From the NCBI GenBank assembly GCA_022820945.1, contig JAJEEP010000020.1, forward strand, positions 1-46,458: a stretch of 46,458 bases of DNA, in the 5' to 3' direction. The position numbers were made by a program, and so were the translations under genes. The DNA comes from Alphaproteobacteria bacterium (lineage in GTDB: Bacteria; Pseudomonadota; Alphaproteobacteria; UBA828). Positions within the stretch are counted from its first letter, which is position 1, and each line of letters begins with the position of its first letter. Under the pieces are notes generated by a model that saw nothing but the letters and a program-made list of their open reading frames with translations, was not told the DNA's origin and searched no databases. Positions 1-6,415 of this stretch are shown here, piece after piece.

Positions 1-150
1 GAACCGTTCCGACGGCGGATCGTCTCGGAGATCGATGCTAACTACTGGTGATCGCCAGGCTGCCGGCTTCTCTCACCTCACGGGAACGCTGACGAGCGAA
101 CCCTACGACGCCAACTCCGCGTAGCGGCTTCGTTCAACCGCACGGGAGTC

Positions 151-570
151 ATGGTCGAGATCGGCGGCTTCGTGGGCCTCGCCGCCCTGGTAATCGGGCT
201 CTTCGCGTGGATGCGCGGGGACATGCGAGCGTGGCGTGCTGAGTTGAAGGGCGACAACGCTAACCTGTGCACGGAATTTAAGGGCGATAATGGACGACTT
301 GAGGGCGGCATCACCGATCTGCGGACGGACTTGAATGGTGGTATCGCCGGCCTGCGGGCAGAGCTGAAAGGCGACATTGCCGACCTTCGTAAAGAGTTGA
401 AGGACGATATCGCCGTGTTGCGCAAAGGTCAGTCGGAGTTGCGTGAGGGCCAGACCGAGCTACGCGAAGGTCAAGCAGAGCTGCGGGAGCAGATGGCCAA
501 GCTGGAAGGGCTGCTCGACGGCCTGCGCGAAGCCATTACCTGGCGCTCCGGCCCCCGCGACGCCGCCTGA
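151..570 (+). CDS. Small coiled-coil membrane protein, function unknown
   Basis: I do not recognise a named family. The 139-residue product has one hydrophobic segment near the N-terminus (about residues 5-21, GGFVGLAALVIGLFAW). After it comes a long charged stretch in which Leu recurs every 3-4 residues within units such as AELKGDIADLRKELKDD and SELREGQTELREGQAELRE. This predicts a membrane-anchored coiled coil that could oligomerise. The ATG at 151 is the only start that keeps the membrane segment. It stands alone before the convergent MetX-like gene. Codon use is less GC-biased than in the following genes. The reading frame is probably real, but the function is open. Confidence 0.6.
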   Translation: MVEIGGFVGLAALVIGLFAWMRGDMRAWRAELKGDNANLCTEFKGDNGRLEGGITDLRTDLNGGIAGLRAELKGDIADLRKELKDDIAVLRKGQSELREGQTELREGQAELREQMAKLEGLLDGLREAITWRSGPRDAA

Positions 571-682
571 CCGCGACGTCACTTCGCCGACGATCACGCC
601 CGAGACCGCCGTTCACAGACGGCAACGAGGACATCGGGAACGCGACACTTGCTCCGCGCGCCAGGCTTTGCCGGCGCGCGAC

Positions 683-1693
683 TCAGCTCGCCAAAATCTC
701 CCTGATCGCCTCGTTCTGGAACGCCACGTCGGCGGGGTTGAGGAAGCTCGAGGCGAAGTGGCCGTAGTAGGATTCGAACACGCGCAGCTCGGCATTCGGC
801 ATGTTGGCGACCTCGATCTCGCTGTCCTCGGGCGGGAAGTAGAGGTCGGTACGCCCCGGCATGACGATGGCCTTGGCCTTGATCCCGGCGAGCGCCTTCT
901 TGAAATCGCCGCCGTAGATCTCGTTGTCGCCGATATCGCCGTTCTGCCAGGTCCACAGCATGGTGAGCAAGTTGTTCGCGTCCTTGTGGATGAAGAAGCC
1001 TTCCCAGAAACCGATCAAAAAATCCTCGAGCGATGAGAAGCCGAGCTTGAGGTCTTCCTCCACCCGGTAGAAGGTCTGGGAGAAGCCCCAGCCGGCATAG
1101 ACCCGCGCCATGGCCCGCAGGCCCTTGGTGGGTGGCGCGTCGTACCAGCCGTTGTTCCAGGCGTCGTCGGCTGTGAGCGCCGCCTTCACCCCCTCCAAGA
1201 ACACGAAGTTGTGGCGCGAGCACTTGGCCGAGCCGCAAGTGGGCACGATGCGCTCCACCATGTCGGGGTAGAGGCAGCCCCAGTGGAAGGTCTGAAGCGC
1301 CCCCATGGACCAGCCGGTCACCAGCTTAATCCGCTCGATCCCGAACACCTCGGTGACCAGCCTGTGCTGCAGGCGCACGTTGTCGTAGGCCGTCACGTTG
1401 GGGAAGCGCGCCTTGTTGTACGGCTCCGGCGTGTTGCTGGGAGACGATGAAAGCCCGTTGCCCAGCATGTTCGGCACGATGATGAAGTACTGCCGGGGGT
1501 CGAGGGCTTGGTCCTCCCCGATGGTCCACTCCACGTCGGTGTGGTGGCCGGAATACCAGGTCGGCTGGATGATGACGTTGTCCTTCTTGGCGTTCAGCGT
1601 GCCGTAGGTCTTGTAGGCGAGCTTGGCGTCTCTGAGCGTCGCGCCCTTCTGCAGCACCACATCGCCCGCGTCGAAAATCTCGTAGTCGCTCAT
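683..1693 (-). CDS. Alpha/beta hydrolase of the homoserine O-acetyltransferase (MetX)-like family
   Basis: The 336-residue protein has an alpha/beta-hydrolase fold of the MetX-like group. A visible catalytic triad is the nucleophile Ser129 in GWSMG, Asp283 in GRTDLYFPPED and His312 in YYGH. The ATG at 1693 is chosen because family-like sequence (MSDYEIFDAGDVVLQ) begins there; the open frame continues upstream without homology. True MetX enzymes transfer acetyl or succinyl groups to homoserine or serine, but many relatives of this length are annotated only as hydrolases. No methionine genes are adjacent, so the substrate cannot be assigned. It is divergent from the uracil-DNA glycosylase gene, with about 105 bases between the starts. 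Confidence 0.85.
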   Translation of the reverse strand: MSDYEIFDAGDVVLQKGATLRDAKLAYKTYGTLNAKKDNVIIQPTWYSGHHTDVEWTIGEDQALDPRQYFIIVPNMLGNGLSSSPSNTPEPYNKARFPNVTAYDNVRLQHRLVTEVFGIERIKLVTGWSMGALQTFHWGCLYPDMVERIVPTCGSAKCSRHNFVFLEGVKAALTADDAWNNGWYDAPPTKGLRAMARVYAGWGFSQTFYRVEEDLKLGFSSLEDFLIGFWEGFFIHKDANNLLTMLWTWQNGDIGDNEIYGGDFKKALAGIKAKAIVMPGRTDLYFPPEDSEIEVANMPNAELRVFESYYGHFASSFLNPADVAFQNEAIREILAS

Positions 1694-1799
1694 CCTTCCC
1701 TCTCCCTGCCGCATGTGCGTGGCCGACTTGCCCCATCCTGAGCCGCCGGGTCGGGCGTTGCAATCGCCCGTAAGGGGCGGGTCTGATATCGTGCCGGCG

Positions 1800-2645
1800 A
1801 TGAGCGGTGACCAGGCGATCCGGGCGCTTCTGGAGTGGTACACGCTCGCCGGTGTCGACCAGGCGATCGACAACACGCCGCGCGATCGCTACCGGGAGGC
1901 GGCCAATACGCTGTCGGCTGCGGCCAAGCCCCCGGCAACCACTGAACCCGAGCCCATAGTCGCGCGCGAGACCGCGCCAGCGTCTCCTCCGCCGATGCCG
2001 CCAACCGACACTCTCCTCCCGCCGGGCGATGCCACCTGGAGCGCCCAAGAAATCGCAGCCGCCTGCACCAGCCTCGACCAGCTGGCGGCGGCGGTGCGCG
2101 CCTTCGATGGCTGCGCGCTCAAGCGCACTGCCACCAACACTGTGATTGGCGACGGCAATCCGGAGGCCGCGCTGATGATCGTGGGTGAGGCGCCGGGTGC
2201 CGAGGAGGACCGCCAGGGCCTCCCCTTCGTCGGGCCGGCGGGCCGGCTGCTGGACCGGATGCTTGCCGCCATCGGACTCGACCGCTCGGCCGTCTATATC
2301 ACCAACATGCTGCCCTGGCGGCCGCCCGGCAACCGCTCGCCCACCGCCGAGGAGCTCGCCATCTGCCAGCCTTTCCTTGAACGCCAGGTCGAGCTGATCG
2401 CGCCGCGTATCCTGCTGCTGGTGGGCGGCATCGCCGCGAAAGCCCTGCTCAACCGGCGGGAGGGGATCACCCGCCTGCGCGGCCAGTGGTTTCCTTTCTC
2501 GACGCCGCGCATGGAGGGGACGGTCCAGGCCACGGCGACCTTTCACCCCGCCTACCTGCTGCGCACACCGTCGGCGAAGCGCGAGGTCTGGCGCGACCTC
2601 TTGGATATCGAGGACAAGATGAAGAGCGGAGAGACAGCGCCATGA
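1800..2645 (+). CDS. Uracil-DNA glycosylase, family 4 (Fe-S type)
   Basis: This enzyme would remove uracil from DNA at the start of base excision repair. The 281-residue protein has a Pro/Ala-rich N-terminal linker (about residues 40-75) and then the family 4 core: GEAPGAEEDRQGLPFVGPAG at about 129-148, NMLPWRPPGNRSP at about 169-181 and the HPAYLLRTPSAK segment with His249. Cys89, Cys105 and Cys189 are placed as expected for ligands of the 4Fe-4S cluster. ATG 1800 is the first plausible start; a 6-bp perfect hairpin (1752-1770) lies in the divergent intergenic space. The stop overlaps the moaB start as ATGA, so the two are probably translationally coupled. Confidence 0.92.
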   Translation: MSGDQAIRALLEWYTLAGVDQAIDNTPRDRYREAANTLSAAAKPPATTEPEPIVARETAPASPPPMPPTDTLLPPGDATWSAQEIAAACTSLDQLAAAVRAFDGCALKRTATNTVIGDGNPEAALMIVGEAPGAEEDRQGLPFVGPAGRLLDRMLAAIGLDRSAVYITNMLPWRPPGNRSPTAEELAICQPFLERQVELIAPRILLLVGGIAAKALLNRREGITRLRGQWFPFSTPRMEGTVQATATFHPAYLLRTPSAKREVWRDLLDIEDKMKSGETAP

Positions 2646-3190
2646 TCGGGATCGACGAGAAGAGGCCCTTCCGCGCCGTCAACATCGCGGTGCTCACGGT
2701 GTCGGACTCCCGCGGGCTCGCCGAAGACCGCTCCGGCCGTGTGCTGGTGGAGCGGATCGAAGGTGCCGGCCACCGCGTCGCCGACCGCCGCATTATCCCC
2801 GACGAGCGGGGCGAGATCGTCGCTGCGCTGGAGCGTTGGATCGCCAATTCCGAGATCGACGTGGTGATCGCCACCGGCGGCACCGGGGTGACCGGCCGCG
2901 ACGTGACGCCGGAGGCCTTCCACGACGTCTATGAGAAAGAGATTCCTGGCTTCGGCGAGCTGTTCCGTCAGCTCAGCTACGACCTTATCGGCACGTCCAC
3001 CCTGCAATCGCGCACCACCGGCGGCGTTGCCGGCGGCACCTACCTGTTCGCGCTACCGGGCTCGCCCGGCGCCTGCAAGGACGGCTGGGACAAGATCCTG
3101 CAATACCAGCTCGACTACCGCTGGCGCCCGTGCAACCTGGTGGAACTGATGCCGCGCCTGCAGGAGACCGAACGTCGGGGGGCTGCCTGA
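2642..3190 (+). CDS. moaB: Molybdenum cofactor biosynthesis protein MoaB
   Basis: The 182-residue protein belongs to the MoaB/MogA family, which binds molybdopterin and in many bacteria adenylates it on the way to molybdenum cofactor. Visible family motifs are VLTVSDSRG near the N-terminus, ATGGTGVTGRDVTPEA at about 76-91 and the LPGSPGACKDGWDKIL segment near the C-terminus. The Ser-Pro-Gly and Gly-rich loops form the substrate pocket. The start overlaps the uracil-DNA glycosylase stop (ATGA). No other moa genes are present in the window. MoaB against MogA is decided by length and lack of fusion, and is fairly secure. Confidence 0.92.
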   Translation: MIGIDEKRPFRAVNIAVLTVSDSRGLAEDRSGRVLVERIEGAGHRVADRRIIPDERGEIVAALERWIANSEIDVVIATGGTGVTGRDVTPEAFHDVYEKEIPGFGELFRQLSYDLIGTSTLQSRTTGGVAGGTYLFALPGSPGACKDGWDKILQYQLDYRWRPCNLVELMPRLQETERRGAA

Positions 3191-3201
3191 CACTTACGGC
3201 C

Positions 3202-3615
3202 ATGGCCCGAGAGGAGGAGAAGGTGGAGAAGGAAATCGTCGAGATCCCCAAGCTGTCCGACGCGCTGCGCAAGATCGGCGTGCCGCTCTCGCCCTGCGTG
3301 CGCGCAGGCGGCTTCCTCTACGTCTCGGGCCTGCCGCCGCTCGACCTCGACACGGGCCAAATGGTGAAGGGCACGATCGACGTGCAGACCGAGCAGGTGA
3401 TGGAGGTGCTGAGGCACACGCTGGAAAGCGCGGGCTCGTCGCTCGACCGCGTGGTGAAGTGCCAGGTCTTCATCACCAACGCGGCCTACTACCGAATCGT
3501 GAACGAGATCTATGGGCGCTATTTCCCTCACGACCCGCCGGCCAGGACCTTCGTCGCCATGGCGTCCTGGCCGATGGAGTTCGACATCGAGATCGAGTGT
3601 GTCGCGCTCTCCTGA
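3202..3615 (+). CDS. RidA family protein (enamine/imine deaminase)
   Basis: The 137-residue protein has the YjgF/YER057c/UK114 fold. RidA proteins form trimers and hydrolyse reactive enamine/imine intermediates released by PLP enzymes. The conserved pieces are ALRKIGVPLSPCVRAGGFLYVSG, the QTEQVMEVLRHTLESAG helix and the C-terminal PPARTFVAMASWP, which contains the Arg that normally binds the substrate carboxylate. It follows moaB by 11 bases. Its last codons (VALS-stop) form the first unit of the 30-bp repeat array at 3601, and the convergent glycosyltransferase frame overlaps its final 88 bases. It may be a RidA subfamily member rather than RidA itself. Confidence 0.88.
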   Translation: MAREEEKVEKEIVEIPKLSDALRKIGVPLSPCVRAGGFLYVSGLPPLDLDTGQMVKGTIDVQTEQVMEVLRHTLESAGSSLDRVVKCQVFITNAAYYRIVNEIYGRYFPHDPPARTFVAMASWPMEFDIEIECVALS

Positions 3616-4298
3616 GCGCGCGGATCGGAAGTCGCGCTCTCCTGAGCGCGCAAATTCAAAGTCGTGCTGGCGTGAGTGCAGGGGATTGAAGTCCCGCGCG
3701 TCCCGGCGCGCCACCTCCTATACGCAGGGCCGTCGTCCACATCGGCGAGGCGGTCGACCAGCGCGAGCCGAAAGCCGGCAGGGAGAGCGCGTTCGGTATC
3801 GGCCAGCGCCCACGGGCTCGACCAGCGCACACCCTGGAAGGGGTCGATCGCCCGCGCCCGCGCGCTGAGCCCGATCAGCCAGAAGCCGCCGTCTGTCGCC
3901 GGCCCCAGCACCATGTCGGCGCGGCCCAACGCCGCGAACCCGCGCGCCACGTGCTCCGGCGCCAGGTCCGGAATATCGCTGCCGACGATGATCGCGGGTC
4001 CCGGCGGCAGGCTGTGGAAGACGTGCAGCATGCGTTGGCCGACATCGCCCGAGCCCTGCTCGAGGTGCGGCAGGGCGAAGGGCCAAAAGGGCTCCCGCCC
4101 GCGCCAGCCATCAGGCGTCGTCGCGAGCCACGTCGTCCAGCGCGCATCGCACGCGAGTGGTGGCAGCACCCGGCGCACCAGCCGCCGATAGAAGAGCCAG
4201 GCCTCGCCGTGCCCGACATCGCGGGCGAGGCGCGCCTTGGCCCGGCCGAGCCTTGGCTCCTTGACGAAGATCGCGAGGTGGCGCTCGTGCGGTTTCAT
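3528..4298 (-). CDS. TIGR04282-type (DUF2064) glycosyltransferase-like protein with a read-through C-terminus
   Basis: The 256-residue product is a GT-A-like protein (DUF2064/TIGR04282). Visible pieces are LAIFVKEPRLGRAKARLA near the start, AIIVGSDIPDLAPEHV and the MVLGPATDGGFWLIGL region that normally binds nucleotide-sugar and metal. The recognisable domain ends near DVDDGPAYRRWRA at about residue 200. The remaining residues or so come from the 30-bp repeat array (RAQESAT twice) and from antisense of the ridA 3' end, so the original stop seems to have been lost. The start is coupled to the upstream TIGR04283 glycosyltransferase by an ATGA overlap. This gene pair often occurs together; the substrate is unknown. 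Confidence 0.82.
   Translation of the reverse strand: MKPHERHLAIFVKEPRLGRAKARLARDVGHGEAWLFYRRLVRRVLPPLACDARWTTWLATTPDGWRGREPFWPFALPHLEQGSGDVGQRMLHVFHSLPPGPAIIVGSDIPDLAPEHVARGFAALGRADMVLGPATDGGFWLIGLSARARAIDPFQGVRWSSPWALADTERALPAGFRLALVDRLADVDDGPAYRRWRAGTRGTSIPCTHASTTLNLRAQESATSDPRAQESATHSISMSNSIGQDAMATKVLAGGS
3601..3720. repeat. 30-bp tandem repeat array, four decaying copies
   Basis: Four units start at 3601, 3631, 3661 and 3691. Units one and two share an identical 20-base core GTCGCGCTCTCCTGAGCGCG, followed by a variable 10-base tail (cggatcggaa, caaattcaaa). Unit three is degenerate and unit four very degenerate. The core contains a perfect hairpin (GCGCTC-tcct-GAGCGC). The first unit includes the last four sense codons and stop of ridA, so the array looks like a tandem duplication of the ridA 3' end. 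Read on the minus strand, the units encode the 10-residue repeat PRAQESAT.. at the end of the glycosyltransferase-like protein. Confidence 0.8.
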
Positions 4299-4996
4299 CC
4301 GTAGAGCCTCGCCACCGTCTCGGCCCGCACGCCGAGGGAGAAGAGCATCAAGCAACAGGCGTTGCGGAGCATGCGGGGCACGTAACCTGAGCGGCGAAAG
4401 CGCACCGCCGAGGTCACCGCCGGCGTCGCCAGGTAGGCGAGCCGCCGTCGGCCGACGCGGCGCACGAAATCGACATCCTCCATCATCGGCAGCGGGCGGA
4501 AGCCGCCCAGCGCCTTGTAGAGGCTCTGGTGGATCAGCAGCCCCTGGTCGCCGTAGGGCAGCGCGAACAGGGAGCACCGCAGCGCTACCAGGCGCTCCAG
4601 CAGGCGTGCGGCGGTGGCTCCATCGTCGAGGGCGAAGCGGAAGCAGGCGGCACGGGCCTCGTTGCTGGGCTCGGCGATGAAGGCGCTCACCTCCTCCTCC
4701 CAGCCGGGTGCCGGGTGCGTATCGGCGTGGAGGAAGAGCAGCCACGCGCCCGCCGCCGCTTCCGCGCCGGCCGCAAGCTGCCGGCCCCGGCCGGGCTCTG
4801 CCTCCACCACCCGCGCGCTGTGGCGTCGGGCGTCGGCGGTGGTGCCGTCCCGCGAGCCACCGTCGGCGACGACGACTTCAGCCGCTACTCCGCGCTCTTC
4901 CAGTCGCGCGAGGCCGGGCGCGACATCGGCAAGAGTCGCGCCAAGTACGCCGGCGGCGTCGAGAGTCGGAATCACGATACTGAGGGCGGGCGGCAC
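4295..4996 (-). CDS. TIGR04283 family glycosyltransferase (GT2)
   Basis: This is a GT2-type glycosyltransferase. It shows LSIVIPTLDAAG at the N-terminus, VVVADGGSRDGT, WLLFLHADTHPAPGW (the DXD-like metal site is HADT), the GDQGLLIHQSLYKALGGF acceptor loop, and MMEDVDFVRRV. The GTG at 4996 puts the start four residues before the first beta strand. Upstream GTG and TTG codons in the same frame would add about 17-20 residues, and no clear Shine-Dalgarno sequence decides between them. It overlaps the DUF2064 gene by ATGA and very probably acts with it. The acceptor and sugar are unknown. Confidence 0.85.
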   Translation of the reverse strand: MPPALSIVIPTLDAAGVLGATLADVAPGLARLEERGVAAEVVVADGGSRDGTTADARRHSARVVEAEPGRGRQLAAGAEAAAGAWLLFLHADTHPAPGWEEEVSAFIAEPSNEARAACFRFALDDGATAARLLERLVALRCSLFALPYGDQGLLIHQSLYKALGGFRPLPMMEDVDFVRRVGRRRLAYLATPAVTSAVRFRRSGYVPRMLRNACCLMLFSLGVRAETVARLYG

Positions 4997-5286
4997 GGGG
5001 CGGACGATGGCCGCACGCCGGCCTACCGTCAATCCCACCGTGAGCTGGCTCGGTAACAATATGGTGTGGAACTTGAAAGGAGGCCGGGCCGCAGGCCCGG
5101 AGCGCGCGACCGCGCGCCGCGCCGAATGGCGCGTAGCCAAGCGAGCGGAGCGAGCGCCCGGCGCCTGAGGGAATGAGCTAGAGAAAGCTTGACCTGCCCG
5201 CACCGGGGCTTCAGAGTGACCGTCAAACAGGACGGCGCGCCGGCGGTTGTCGCCGCGCGGCTCGCCGCGTGACGGGAGCGTGAGAC
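4997..5286. other. Intergenic GC-rich stretch with dyad symmetries, no gene seen
   Basis: This 290-base gap separates the minus-strand glycosyltransferases from the small membrane protein. It has a perfect 7-bp hairpin at 5084-5100 (CCGGGCC-gca-GGCCCGG), followed by further GCGCG dyads to about 5165. A possible weak promoter for the downstream gene is TTGACC at 5189-5194 with CAGAGT 17 bases later. The promoter match is poor at the -10 box and is only suggested. Confidence 0.4.
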
Positions 5287-5439
5287 ATGTTCAGCCCGAT
5301 GAAGCTGCTAATCCTCGTGGTGCTGATTGCGGCCGTCTGGTTCGGCTTCAAGGCAATCGGCCGGGTCCGCGCCAAGGCCAAGGCTGCGGAGCCGCTCGAG
5401 CACGAGGAGCATCAGAACATCGACGACAACCGCCGCTAA
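5287..5439 (+). CDS. 50-residue single-pass membrane protein, function unknown
   Basis: This short frame starts MFSPMKLLILVVLIAAVWFG and continues through a basic stretch (RVRAKAKA) to an acidic C-terminus (EHEEHQNIDDNRR). It predicts one membrane helix at about residues 6-21, with the basic side cytoplasmic. GC-rich codon positions match the neighbours, and the frame ends 100 bases before glyQ. Comparable tiny membrane proteins sit upstream of glyQ in related alphaproteobacteria as far as I recall, but I know of no function. It is too short for most ORF callers. Confidence 0.65.
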   Translation: MFSPMKLLILVVLIAAVWFGFKAIGRVRAKAKAAEPLEHEEHQNIDDNRR

Positions 5440-5539
5440 CGCACACTCCCGCGGCGGCCGCGGGGCATCCGCGCGGTTGACCGCTGCCCAAGCGGGGGGC
5501 ATTGTCCGCCCGCCCATTCACCCGAATCGCTGACCATCG

Positions 5540-6412
5540 ATGGACGCCACTTGTCGCGACCGGTCGTTCCAGTCGCTCATCCTTGGCCTGCAGGCCTATT
5601 GGGCTGAGCGGGGTTGCGTCATCCTGCAGCCCTACGACATGGAGGTCGGCGCCGGAACCTTCCATCCCGCGACCACGCTGCGGAGCCTGGGGCCCGAGCC
5701 CTGGAACGCGGCCTACGTGCAGCCCTCCCGCCGGCCCGGCGACGGCCGCTATGGCGAGAACCCCAACCGGCTCCAGCACTACTACCAGTTCCAGGTGCTC
5801 CTGAAGCCCGCGCCCGAGGACGTGCAGGACCAGTACCTCGGCAGCCTGGGAGTGCTCGGCATCGACGTCCACGCCCACGACATCCGCTTCGTCGAGGACG
5901 ATTGGTAGAGCCCGACGTTGGGCGCCTGGGGCCTCGGCTGGGAGGTCTGGTGCGACGGCATGGAGGTGACCCAGTTCACCTACTTCCAGCAGGTGGGCGG
6001 GATCGACTGCGACCCGGTCCCGGTCGAGCTGACCTACGGCATGGAACGCCTCGCCATGTACGTCCAAGGCGTCGACAACGTCTACGACCTGGATTGGGAC
6101 GGTCACGGCACGGTCTACGGCGACGTGTTCCTGCGCGCCGAGCGCGAGTTCTCCGCCTTCAACTTCGAGCACGCCGATATCGACCGCCTGCGCCGGCACT
6201 TCGAGGATGCGGAGGCCGAATGCAGCGCCCTGCTCGCGGGCGAGAGGCCGCTTGCGCTCCCGGCCTACGATCAGTGCATGAAGGCCAGTCATCTCTTCAA
6301 CCTGCTGGATGCGCGGGGCGCGATCAGCGTGGTCGAGCGCGCGGCCTACATCGGGCGCGTGCGCGCGCTGGCCAAGGCCTGCTGCGAGGCCTGGCTGGCG
6401 GGGTCGGAATAG
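5540..6412 (+). pseudogene. glyQ: Glycyl-tRNA synthetase alpha subunit, interrupted by an in-frame TAG
   Basis: GlyQ carries the catalytic class II core of the alpha2beta2 glycyl-tRNA synthetase. The frame runs from ATG 5540 ([21 protein letters not shown]) to TAG 6410 and would give 290 residues, the usual length. Codon 123 (5906-5908) is TAG, inside a segment that in homologs reads [17 protein letters not shown]; a single G-to-T change of GAG explains it. Homology continues in the same frame on both sides with no frameshift, including FTYFQQVGG and [13 protein letters not shown]. Either the gene is broken, the codon is read through or suppressed, or the base is an error. glyS follows after 3 bases. 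No second glyQ or glyRS is in the window. Confidence 0.9.
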
Positions 6413-6415
6413 GCC

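Noticed and set aside
3601..3720. CRISPR-like array
   Set aside because: The period is 30 bases with 10-base spacers, only two good repeats, one inside a gene, and no cas genes.
5540..6412. Amber codon reassigned throughout the genome
   Set aside because: Many certain genes here end in TAG at the expected length (rpmH, glyS, engB, hflK, ilvB and the SDR), so TAG is read as stop in general.
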